This document shows positions 24,350 through 31,338 of a stretch of 52,331 bases of DNA, in pieces. The notes under the pieces are model-generated. The model did no database searches, was not told the DNA's origin, and saw only the letters and a list, made by a program, of their open reading frames with translations. Source of the DNA: Pelethousia sp034928145. GTDB taxonomy: Bacteria; Bacillota; Clostridia; Christensenellales; CAG-138. Where the stretch lies: the NCBI GenBank assembly GCA_034928145.1, contig JAYFPE010000028.1, positions 1 to 52,331 on the forward strand, read 5' to 3'. The stretch's first letter is position 1. Each line of letters starts with the position of its first letter. The translations under genes were made by a program, and so were the position numbers.

Positions 24350-24850
24350 TTAAACGGCCTTGACGCTATGGATGCGAAGCCCCTGCGGCTCCGTGCCCAT
24401 GGCCGTGGCCAACGCCGCTGCTACGGCGGCGACAAACTGTGCGCGATCATTGGGCTGCCCTCCGCCAATGCGGCGGATAGATCGGATGCGAAGACCCTGG
24501 GGCTCTGTGCCCATGGCCGTGGCAATGGCTGCGGAAACGGCAGCCACGAACTGGCCGCGATCCACCGGCTGCGGCGAACCAACGCGGCGGATAGAACGGA
24601 TGCGAAGGCCCTGGGGATCCGTTCCCATGGTGGTGGCGATGGCTGCGGATACGGCTGCTACGAACTGCGCGCGATCCACAATCGGCAGCCCGGTGGGCGC
24701 CGTAATGGGCGCTGCCTTTTGCACAGCGGGCGCCGCCATTTCATCCTGACGGGATGCGGATGACCTGTGCAGGAGCTTCCAGCAGAGCATTACCGCAAAA
24801 GCGGCGGCCATGCCAAGAAAGAAAGCCCCCCATGGACTGATGCTTTGCAT
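24350..24850 (-). CDS. OadG/MmdD-like decarboxylase gamma subunit with triplicated tail motif
   Basis: A 166-residue protein with one N-terminal transmembrane helix (about 7-26, WGAFFLGMAAAFAVMLCW), a short linker and three tandem copies of a 38-residue unit (59-96, 97-134, 135-166). Each copy reads roughly DRxQFVAAVxAAxATxMGTxPQGLRI followed by RS. The unit resembles the single VAAIAAAI...IRSIRR tail of sodium-pump decarboxylase gamma/delta subunits. With the next two genes it forms a gamma-biotin-alpha operon. It may anchor the complex to the membrane. The ATG at 24850 has GGGAGG upstream; the longer open frame lacks one. Confidence 0.75.
   Translation of the reverse strand: MQSISPWGAFFLGMAAAFAVMLCWKLLHRSSASRQDEMAAPAVQKAAPITAPTGLPIVDRAQFVAAVSAAIATTMGTDPQGLRIRSIRRVGSPQPVDRGQFVAAVSAAIATAMGTEPQGLRIRSIRRIGGGQPNDRAQFVAAVAAALATAMGTEPQGLRIHSVKAV
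24353..24676 (-). repeat. Three tandem 114-bp coding repeats
   Basis: The units are 24563-24676, 24449-24562 and 24353-24448 (the last shortened to 96 bp). They are in frame and far more alike in protein than in DNA, where many third positions differ. This indicates an old duplication kept by selection on the protein. Confidence 0.88.
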
Positions 24851-24865
24851 GGTGAAAATCCTCCC

Positions 24866-24949
24866 TTCTAAGTTTTTCTTAGAATGCGAAAGCATACATA
24901 AGTTATGCTTATATTCGTTGCAGGGAATCAGCGTAAAGCAGATTCACCC
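24866..24949 (-). promoter_or_regulatory. Structured leader of the decarboxylase operon (three stem-loops)
   Basis: Three consecutive inverted repeats lie between the promoter and the SD: GGGAATC with GATTC-CC (24923-24949), AAGCATA with TATGCTT (24890-24910, perfect, 7-base loop) and TTCTAAG with CTTAGAA (24866-24884, perfect, 5-base loop). The last ends where the GGGAGG SD begins. I could not match the whole to a known riboswitch or T-box. Confidence 0.55.
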
Positions 24950-24960
24950 CTATTATCTTT

Positions 24961-24989
24961 ATTTTACATAAAAAAGCATCTCGGTGCAA
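24961..24989 (-). promoter_or_regulatory. Sigma-A promoter of the decarboxylase operon
   Basis: On the minus strand TTGCAC (24984-24989), 17 bases, then TAAAAT (24961-24966). The leader to the first start codon is about 105 bases. Confidence 0.8.
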
Positions 24990-25055
24990 GAACAATTGCA
25001 AAATAAGACGAATAAATTTTGAGCTATTCTAATTTGTTATATCTCTAGCCAATAA

Positions 25056-25769
25056 TCATTGCAGGCCGTCGCACAGGGCGGCCCATTCCGCCTCGCTCAG
25101 AGGCCTGTGGCTGCCGATTTTCAGGTCGCCCAGGCGCAGGGGGCCCAGGGCTACGCGGCGCAGCATCAGCGTTTCATGACCCACGGCGGCCAGCATACGG
25201 CGCACCTGGCGATTACGCCCCTCATGGATGGTGATGTTGAAAGCCGTATTGCCGTTTTTCAGGCTGTGCACCTCCTCTACCCTGGCGGGTGAAGTCATGC
25301 CATCCTCCAGCATCACGCCCTGCTCCAGCGCCACTTTCTGCGTTTGCGTAAGCGTACCGTCGCAAACGGCGGAATAGGTTTTGCCCAGCTGGAATTTGGG
25401 GTGGGTCAGTCGGTAAGCAAGCGCGCCGTCGTTGGTCATCACCAGAAGCCCCTCGGAATCATAATCCAACCGGCCCACGTTATAAACCCGCGCGGGCAGA
25501 TCCTTCACATAATCCATCACCGTGGGCCTACCCTCGGGGTCTGCTGTTGTGCACATCACGCCCTTGGGCTTATTCAGGATGACGGTGAGCCGCATTTCCG
25601 CTAAGCGAAGGGACTTTCCGTCCAGTTCCACGGCGTCCGAAAGCGGGTCTACAGAGCTGCCCAGGCCGGCTACTTCCCCGTTTACCCGCACGCGGCCCGC
25701 CGATATGAGCTCTTCGCATTTACGCCGGGAGGCAACCCCGGCATCTGCCATGAATTTTTGGAGCCGCAT
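25056..25769 (-). CDS. Pseudouridine synthase, RsuA/RluB family
   Basis: This enzyme modifies uridines in ribosomal RNA. The 237-residue protein has an N-terminal S4 RNA-binding domain (MRLQKFMADAGVASRRKCEELI) and a catalytic domain with the aspartate in VGRLDYDSEGLLVMTNDG. The R-x-x-Q-V-R-R-M block (RNRQVRRMLAAVGHETLMLRRVALG) is near the C-terminus. In Clostridia this gene typically follows scpA-scpB-dacF and is called rluB; the synteny here supports RluB (23S rRNA). It starts 23 bases after the dacF stop and is the last gene of the operon. Confidence 0.92.
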   Translation of the reverse strand: MRLQKFMADAGVASRRKCEELISAGRVRVNGEVAGLGSSVDPLSDAVELDGKSLRLAEMRLTVILNKPKGVMCTTADPEGRPTVMDYVKDLPARVYNVGRLDYDSEGLLVMTNDGALAYRLTHPKFQLGKTYSAVCDGTLTQTQKVALEQGVMLEDGMTSPARVEEVHSLKNGNTAFNITIHEGRNRQVRRMLAAVGHETLMLRRVALGPLRLGDLKIGSHRPLSEAEWAALCDGLQ

Positions 25770-25792
25770 AGGTTAGCCTCTCCTTTTTGCAT

Positions 25793-26926
25793 TTAGGCGA
25801 TGAATCGGAACAGCTTTTGCATATAAAACCCAACCGTAGCCTGGTCAATATCCTCCCCGGCAACCAAATCGAAGCGGGTGCGTAAAGCGCCGCTCCCTTC
25901 CTCTAAGACCTCCACATAGCCGCAGGCTTCGCCCTGGTGAATGGGCGCTGAAAGGGAATCCGGCAGGATGACATGGGTACGGTATTGGCTGCTGCCGCCT
26001 TTTTCCACGATCACCATTATATCCTCTTGGGCGCAAAGTGCCAATCTGTTTTTCATGCCGCCTTCCACATAAATGCTGGCCACCTGATCGCCCCGGCTTA
26101 CCAGCGGGGCCATTTCATAGTTCTCCATGCCGTGATCGAGCAGGGTCTGCGCCTCGTTGAACATATCCGGGCAATCTAGCACCACGCCTACCAGCTGCAT
26201 GCCCTCCCGCTCCGCGGCAAAAACCAGGCAGCGCCCGGCCGCTTTGGTATAGCCCGTTTTCACGCCGTTACCGCCCTCGTAATTCCAAAGGATCTTGTTT
26301 TTATTCTTAAACGTACGGGCTACGGCTCCGGTCTGCGTGCGGTAATACTGAGTAGAGACGATCTCCCGGAAGGTCTTGTTTTGCATGGCCGCCGCAGTGA
26401 TGAGGGAAAGATCGTAAGCGGTGGTATAGTGTGCTTCGTTGGGCAGGCCGTTTGGGGTGACGAAATGCGTATCCATAGCGCCCAGCTGCCGGGCTCTTGC
26501 GTTCATCAGGGCCGCAAATTGCTCCACCCCATGGCCGATATGGATGGCGATGGCCACAGCCGCGTCGTTACCGGAGGATAGCATCAGTCCATATAGCAGA
26601 TCCCTAAGGCTAATGCTTTCTTGTAATTGCAGGTAAATGCTGGAGCCTTCCACGCCATAGGCTGCGGCGTCTGTTTCCACCAGTTCATCAAGGTTCCCTA
26701 GCTCAATGGCCAAAAGGGCCGTCATCACCTTGGTGGTGCTGGCCATAGGCAGCTTTTGGCGAGCGTTCTTTTCATAGAGAACCTTGCCTGTGGAAGCCTC
26801 CATCAGCAAGGCCGCCCGGGCATTGATCCTGGGCGGCTCAGCAATCGCCAACGCCGGGCGGTCGGCAAAGAGAGTGAGCAGAGCCAAAATGGTCGCCAGG
26901 CAGCCTCTCAGCAGCCGCATGGTCAT
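25793..26926 (-). CDS. dacF: D-alanyl-D-alanine carboxypeptidase (peptidase S11, DacF type)
   Basis: An exported penicillin-binding protein that trims D-Ala from peptidoglycan stems. The 377-residue form from the ATG at 26926 has a signal peptide (about 1-27) and all three active-site motifs: S63-T-T-K66, S118-G-N120 and K223-T-G225, followed by a C-terminal PBP5-associated domain. GGAGGG lies six bases upstream of this ATG, whereas the longer open frame has no signal peptide at its start. It overlaps the gerW stop by four bases. Sporulation-linked neighbours suggest a DacF-like role in spore cortex, which is inference. Confidence 0.93.
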   Translation of the reverse strand: MTMRLLRGCLATILALLTLFADRPALAIAEPPRINARAALLMEASTGKVLYEKNARQKLPMASTTKVMTALLAIELGNLDELVETDAAAYGVEGSSIYLQLQESISLRDLLYGLMLSSGNDAAVAIAIHIGHGVEQFAALMNARARQLGAMDTHFVTPNGLPNEAHYTTAYDLSLITAAAMQNKTFREIVSTQYYRTQTGAVARTFKNKNKILWNYEGGNGVKTGYTKAAGRCLVFAAEREGMQLVGVVLDCPDMFNEAQTLLDHGMENYEMAPLVSRGDQVASIYVEGGMKNRLALCAQEDIMVIVEKGGSSQYRTHVILPDSLSAPIHQGEACGYVEVLEEGSGALRTRFDLVAGEDIDQATVGFYMQKLFRFIA

Positions 26927-27375
26927 CTGCTCCCTCCTTCCTCGCTCTTTTTGGCGTATAGGCTGTGGATGGCCTGCTGGAGAGTGGTGATGGATTCGGG
27001 CAAAAGTTCGAGGGCGCGATCCAGAGTACCCTGGCTGCAAGCGGGCAACACCTTTACATTTCCGCCCGTAACAGAAAGGAATGCCAGGGGCGTGAGCGTC
27101 ATCCCCGCTACCGACGCGCCGGCAAAGGGATAGCAATCCCCGCCGGATTCGCTAAGTTCCTCGCCACTGCGGGCGATGGGCGTTTTAGAAGGCTGCTTTT
27201 GCTGCTGGCCGTATTCTCCGCCGCCCGAGAAAAAGCCCATGCTCACCTTGGAAACGGGCAAAATCATGGTTTCGCCCGTGGTGAGGATGGGTGTGCCGAC
27301 GATGGTGTTTACATCCACCATTTCCTTAAGCTGTTCCATAGTGGTTTTCATGATGTTTTCAATGGGGTGTGCCAT
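26923..27375 (-). CDS. gerW: Spore germination protein GerW (YtfJ family)
   Basis: A 150-residue protein starting MAHPIENIMKTTMEQLKEMVDVNTIVGTPI. It carries the family pattern of glycine- and serine-rich turns (VSMGFFSGGGEYGQQ, then GGDCYPFAGASVAGMTLTPLAFL). In Bacillus subtilis YtfJ/GerW is a forespore protein needed for normal germination. Its place between a DUF2953 (YtfI-like) gene and dacF is the usual one. The start lies inside the end of the DUF2953 gene (28-base overlap). Family assignment is firm; function is by homology. Confidence 0.92.
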   Translation of the reverse strand: MAHPIENIMKTTMEQLKEMVDVNTIVGTPILTTGETMILPVSKVSMGFFSGGGEYGQQQKQPSKTPIARSGEELSESGGDCYPFAGASVAGMTLTPLAFLSVTGGNVKVLPACSQGTLDRALELLPESITTLQQAIHSLYAKKSEEGGSR

Positions 27376-27923
27376 AGCCGTTTACCTCGTGTGCTGCATA
27401 TTTGCTGCCGGATAGCAACACCTATAATCTGCCATATCCGCAGGGTAACTATGCCTTCCAGATTCAGGCAAAAGCAGCGCGCGCCACATACGGGCAAAAG
27501 GCGCATCTGCAAGAAAGCAGGCGCAAGCAGCACCCTGGCCGCGCAATCGAGCAAAATAGAGAGCCATCCGGTCCAAAGGATGGCCGCGCAGGCGTCTTCC
27601 GCGCTACCAACGGCGCCCCGTATGCGCAATTCCTCCATCCGCAGCCAAAGCACCCGCTCCCGAAGCAGCGCACGCAGCCAAGGCATTTCCTTCCTCACCT
27701 TTTCCTTCTGGCCAAATTCTAAGGGTTTCATCTTGCCGCCAACATACAGCCGCAGGGGAGAATACGAAAGGCAAGCACGCAGGCGCAGCGGGATCAGGCC
27801 GAAAAAAAAGCGTACGCAAAGCGCCAGCGAAGCTTGCTCCCGCTCGATGGTGAGGCTGAATTTCAGCCGTATGTTGCTGAGCAGGCCGCAGAGGATGATC
27901 AAAGCGGCAAGCAAAAAGGCCAT
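27348..27923 (-). CDS. DUF2953 (YtfI-like) membrane-anchored protein
   Basis: A 191-residue protein from the ATG at 27923, which has GGAGGG just upstream and begins with a transmembrane helix (MAFLLAALIILCGLLSN). The rest is a basic, hydrophobic domain of unknown function rich in arginine and leucine. The gene lies between scpB and gerW, exactly where Bacillota carry the DUF2953/YtfI gene. That position, rather than a strong motif, is the main evidence for the name. No biochemical role is known. Confidence 0.7.
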   Translation of the reverse strand: MAFLLAALIILCGLLSNIRLKFSLTIEREQASLALCVRFFFGLIPLRLRACLSYSPLRLYVGGKMKPLEFGQKEKVRKEMPWLRALLRERVLWLRMEELRIRGAVGSAEDACAAILWTGWLSILLDCAARVLLAPAFLQMRLLPVCGARCFCLNLEGIVTLRIWQIIGVAIRQQICSTRGKRLWHTPLKTS

Positions 27924-27993
27924 ATACCCTCCATAAAGCGGTATTGGCCTTAGTGTTTTCCAAAGGTGGGTTTTTATGCCTGACTCTGCGGAC

Positions 27994-28584
27994 CTATGCG
28001 CCAGTTTTCTGTTCGTCTTGATCTTCCCCATCCGCCTGGGCGCAGAAGGTTTCATAGCTGGGCAACTCCGCCAGCGAATGCAGGCCAAACTGGCGCAAAA
28101 AGGCGTCCGTGGTGCCAAAGAGCATGGGCCTGCCCACGGCCTCCTTGCGGCCCAACTCCCGGATGAGGCCCAGCTTCATCAGCTGGCTCACGGAATATTC
28201 GCAGCGCACGCCCCGGATGGATTCGATATCGTTGCGGGTAACGGGCTGTTTATAGGCCACGATGGAAAGGGTCTCCAACATGGCCTGGGAAAAGCTCTTG
28301 GCCTGCGCGGGCTGCAAAAGCTGCTCCACATAGGCTGCATAGCGCCGGTTGGAGATGAGCTGCACGGTGTCCGCTGTGCGGTAGAGCACGATGCCTCGCT
28401 TCTGCGCATAGTACTGGCTCTCCATCCGCGTTAATAGGGCCTGCAGCTCTAGATCCGTAGCCCCCAGCGTGCGCTGGAGGGAGACCACGTCCACAGGTTC
28501 CCCGGAAACGAAGAGGATGCATTCTATGGCGCCGATGCGTTCGTCCTGATCCAAATAATCGTGAGTTTCCATCATTCCGTCCAT
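27994..28584 (-). CDS. scpB: Segregation and condensation protein B
   Basis: A winged-helix kleisin partner of the SMC complex that compacts and segregates chromosomes. The 196-residue protein has the typical opening (IGAIECILFVSGEPVDVVSLQRTLG) and the conserved FSQAMLETLSIVAYKQPVTRNDIESIRGV. ATG codons at 28584, 28575 and 28572 compete; GGACGGA precedes the second, so the exact start is uncertain by a few residues. It follows scpA by five bases. Confidence 0.95.
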   Translation of the reverse strand: MDGMMETHDYLDQDERIGAIECILFVSGEPVDVVSLQRTLGATDLELQALLTRMESQYYAQKRGIVLYRTADTVQLISNRRYAAYVEQLLQPAQAKSFSQAMLETLSIVAYKQPVTRNDIESIRGVRCEYSVSQLMKLGLIRELGRKEAVGRPMLFGTTDAFLRQFGLHSLAELPSYETFCAQADGEDQDEQKTGA

Positions 28585-28589
28585 ATATG

Positions 28590-29354
28590 TTATTGCTCAT
28601 CCATATATTCAAAATCGGCGTCGTCCGCGGCGATCGCGCCCGGCAGGATGGTGATGGGCGCATAGGGTTCGCTCTGCTTGAGATGCACTTCGCCCCGGGT
28701 CAGCATCTCGAGCAGGGCCATAAAGGTGACGACCATCTCGAGCTTGGGCGCGCCAGGCTCGAACAGTTCCCAAAACCCCATCTTTTGGCGCCCCTGCAAC
28801 AGAAAGCGGATCCGCACCAGCTGGGAGCGCACGGTATACGCATCCGCGCGCACCTCCTGCGAATGGATGGCGTGGGCGCGCTGATCCTCCCGCCTGTTGA
28901 GCAGCTCCAGAAAGGCGTCAAACAGGCCGCTGGGCGAACTTTCTTCCCAGATGATTTCCTGTGGCGGCAAAAGAAATTCCTCGGGCAGCTTTGCAAACAT
29001 GCCCCGCGCCTGCTCCAGCAGGTCTTCCAAGTGCGCGCCCGCTTCCTTGATGGCCTTGTATTCCCGCAGCTGGCGGATCAAAATCTCGGCCGGGTCCTCT
29101 TCCTCCTCGTCATCCCGGGGCGGGCGGGGCAGCAGAGAGCGGGATTTGATATACACCAGCGTAGCCGCCATGGTGAGGAACTCGCTGGCCGTATCCATAT
29201 CCAGCCCGTCCAGCCGGGCCATATATTCGAGGTATTGCGCGGTAATCTCAGAGATGAAGATATCCTTGATATCCACTTCGGCCTGCTCGATCAGGTGCAA
29301 AAGCAGATCTAGCGGCCCTTCGAACTGGCGCAGGCGAACCTCGTATGCGGCCAT
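28590..29354 (-). CDS. scpA: Segregation and condensation protein A (kleisin)
   Basis: The kleisin subunit that bridges SMC heads. The 254-residue protein begins MAAYEVRLRQFEGPLDLLLHLIEQAEVDIKDI, the classic ScpA start, and has the conserved FLTMAATLVYIKSRSLLP. The ATG follows the stop codon of the site-2 protease gene by one base (TGAtATG) and has no SD, so translation probably depends on re-initiation. A longer open frame upstream overlaps the protease and is rejected. Confidence 0.95.
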   Translation of the reverse strand: MAAYEVRLRQFEGPLDLLLHLIEQAEVDIKDIFISEITAQYLEYMARLDGLDMDTASEFLTMAATLVYIKSRSLLPRPPRDDEEEEDPAEILIRQLREYKAIKEAGAHLEDLLEQARGMFAKLPEEFLLPPQEIIWEESSPSGLFDAFLELLNRREDQRAHAIHSQEVRADAYTVRSQLVRIRFLLQGRQKMGFWELFEPGAPKLEMVVTFMALLEMLTRGEVHLKQSEPYAPITILPGAIAADDADFEYMDEQ

Positions 29355-29355
29355 A

Positions 29356-30033
29356 TCACAGGAGGCCCAGCAGGCGGAAAATGCCGTTGTAGACGCTTTG
29401 CATCGCATATACGATGCCATCCACCATCGGGCTCATAATGGTGCTCAGTACACCCGAAAAGAGCAGCACCAGCAGGAGAATATAGCCGTATTGATCGAGA
29501 AAGGAGAAAAATCTATAGCCTTTGCTGCTGCGCAAAAACAGGCATTGGGCTACGTGGTAGCCATCTAGCGGTGGGATAGGTAAAAGGTTGAACACGCACA
29601 GGCTTACATTGAGGAAGAAAAAGGTAGCAAAGATCTGCCAGCCCATCTCGTTCACGCCGGTGGTAAAAACAAAGGCGTAGAATATACCCATCGAGACAAA
29701 GGCCAGCAACAGGTTGGTCGTGACCCCTGCCAGGGAGACGATCAGCTCGTCCCTGCGCGGATTCTTAAAATAGCGGGTACTGATGGGCACTGGCTTGGCC
29801 CAGCCAAAGCGGAACAGCACCAGTGTGAGAAAGCCCATGGGGTCTACATGCGCAAAGGGGTTGATGGTCATACGGCCCAGGTTGCGAGCCGTAGGATCCC
29901 CCAAGCGGTAGGCCGCGTAGGCATGCGCCCATTCGTGAAAGGAAAGGGCTACCAGCACGATGGGGATGCGATAAAGGAGTTCGGTCAGGAACCCCATGGG
30001 ATTTGCGAATAAACTGGAAATACCACTAAACAA
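29356..30033 (-). CDS. Site-2 protease family (M50) membrane metalloprotease
   Basis: A 225-residue intramembrane protease homologue. The zinc motif H33-E-W-A-H37 lies in the first helix region and the third ligand in PIPPLDGYHV. The protein is almost all transmembrane and lacks PDZ and CBS domains, as in the short YwhC-like group commonly found before scpA in Clostridia. It starts at TTG (GAGGT nine bases upstream) and is the first gene of the scpAB operon. Its substrate is unknown; SpoIVFB-like pro-sigma processing is not implied by this subgroup. Confidence 0.9.
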   Translation of the reverse strand: MFSGISSLFANPMGFLTELLYRIPIVLVALSFHEWAHAYAAYRLGDPTARNLGRMTINPFAHVDPMGFLTLVLFRFGWAKPVPISTRYFKNPRRDELIVSLAGVTTNLLLAFVSMGIFYAFVFTTGVNEMGWQIFATFFFLNVSLCVFNLLPIPPLDGYHVAQCLFLRSSKGYRFFSFLDQYGYILLLVLLFSGVLSTIMSPMVDGIVYAMQSVYNGIFRLLGLL

Positions 30034-30042
30034 GCCGACAAC

Positions 30043-30063
30043 ACCTCATTTTATAGATGAGGT
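30043..30063 (-). promoter_or_regulatory. SD-masking hairpin at the 5' end of the scpAB operon mRNA
   Basis: ACCTCAT (30043-30049) and ATGAGGT (30057-30063) are perfect complements around a seven-base loop. On the mRNA the ATGAGGT arm made from 30043-30049 holds the GAGGT SD of the protease gene. The hairpin starts within a few bases of the expected transcription start. Confidence 0.6.
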
Positions 30064-30064
30064 T

Positions 30065-30094
30065 ATTATACGCCATATCTGCCTTAAATTGCAA
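30065..30094 (-). promoter_or_regulatory. Sigma-A promoter of the M50-scpAB-gerW-dacF-rluB operon
   Basis: On the minus strand TTGCAA (30089-30094), 18 bases, then TATAAT (30065-30070). It lies directly after the stop of the preceding gene (30096). Confidence 0.8.
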
Positions 30095-30095
30095 G

Positions 30096-31253
30096 TTATC
30101 CGTGCACCCAGCCCGCGAGCACCATGGCGGCGTAATCCGCTATATTGGCCTGGGAGACGGCTTCGGCGATCAGCAGCTCCACGCTGCAAAGCTCCTCCCC
30201 CGCATCATCCGTATAGCGCACCAGTCCCACGGCCTCACCTGCCTCGAGGGGGGCTGTAAGGCTTTCAGGCAACTCCCATTGGGCTTCGTGGCCCGTGCCC
30301 TTGGGTAAAAGCAGCACCGCATCCTGCCCGGCCACCAAAGCCACGGAGCTACGCTTGGCGCCCAGCACCGGCACGGATTCAACCAATACCTGCTCCGCCC
30401 TGGCCAGAGCCTTTACTTCGTAGGCCGCAAAGCCATAATCGATCAGATCGCTCGCGGCTGCGGTGCGGGCCGAGGCGTTGGGCGCGCCGATCACGGCGCA
30501 GATCCAGGCGGCGCCGCCCCGGGTTACGCTGAACACCCCGCAATAGCCGGCCGAAGCGGAGGAACCCGTAGCCACCCCTGTGCAGCCGACGGAAGTCTTC
30601 AAAAGCCGGTTGGAGCTGGCCAGTTCTGTAGCCCTGCCGTCCGCGTGGCTGATGCTATCGAAAAAGAGACCGCTGTAGGCGGTGAAGGTGGGGCTTTGCA
30701 TCAGCGCCCTGCCCAGGACTACGAGGTCGTTGGCGCTCAGGCGCGTATCCGCCCCCATCAGCTCCGTATAATCCGCTTCTACGCCCAACTCGCCAAGCCG
30801 CGCCTGCGCGCGCTGCATGCAGGCTATGGCGGAGCCGTAGACTGCCTCCGACAGGGCATAGATGGCGTCCCCGGCCAAAATCATCACCGCCGCCTTTAGC
30901 AGCGACGCCGCGTCGATCACCTCATAGGCGGATAGAAAGGCCGTGGGCCCCTTGATCTTGGCCGCGGCCTCGCTCACGGTAACGGAGGCGCTCGGCTGTA
31001 AAAGGCCCTGGTCGATCCCTTCGCAAACGGCCAGCAGGGCCGGCAGGCGGGTCAGCCCGCCCACATCCACCCTTTCCTCTGCTTTGTAGGCAGCAACGGC
31101 CTGGCCCCCTGCCTGCTCGGCCAGCACCGCCGCCTTGGCGCCCGCGATATTTGCGGGCATGGATGTTTCGACCCCCAGGACCGCCCCACAGGGCAGAAGC
31201 ATAAGCAAAGCCAGGGCCAGCGCCATGGCCCGGGCGAGCACCTGTTTTTGCAT
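30096..31253 (-). CDS. DacF-like protein with degenerate active site (inactive S11 peptidase homologue)
   Basis: A 385-residue exported protein with a signal peptide (about 1-27) and the overall S11 fold: a LTRLPALLAV helix, a helix around LLKAAVMILAGDA, an SNRLL block followed by TGVATG, and a PBP5-like C-terminal domain. The catalytic motifs are all replaced: S-x-x-K is G66-L-T-R69, S-x-N is A127-G-D129, and K-T-G is A228-T-G230. It therefore should not form an acyl-enzyme. The frame is intact and the lost motifs are embedded in conserved context, so it is a pseudoenzyme rather than a broken gene. It lies after deoB, where dacF sits in other Bacillota. GGGGGG lies upstream of the ATG. Confidence 0.85.
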   Translation of the reverse strand: MQKQVLARAMALALALLMLLPCGAVLGVETSMPANIAGAKAAVLAEQAGGQAVAAYKAEERVDVGGLTRLPALLAVCEGIDQGLLQPSASVTVSEAAAKIKGPTAFLSAYEVIDAASLLKAAVMILAGDAIYALSEAVYGSAIACMQRAQARLGELGVEADYTELMGADTRLSANDLVVLGRALMQSPTFTAYSGLFFDSISHADGRATELASSNRLLKTSVGCTGVATGSSASAGYCGVFSVTRGGAAWICAVIGAPNASARTAAASDLIDYGFAAYEVKALARAEQVLVESVPVLGAKRSSVALVAGQDAVLLLPKGTGHEAQWELPESLTAPLEAGEAVGLVRYTDDAGEELCSVELLIAEAVSQANIADYAAMVLAGWVHG

Positions 31254-31271
31254 AATAGAAGCCCCCCATAT

Positions 31272-31297
31272 ACATAGATCGTATTACATATCTATGT
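31272..31297. repeat. Perfect inverted repeat between deoB and the DacF-like gene
   Basis: ACATAGAT (31272-31279) and ATCTATGT (31290-31297), 8-bp arms around 10 bases. No T tract follows on the minus strand, so it may be an operator or leader hairpin rather than a terminator. Confidence 0.55.
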
Positions 31298-31338
31298 GAT
31301 CTGAGAGGCATAAATACGAAAAAGCGAGATTTACCGCC

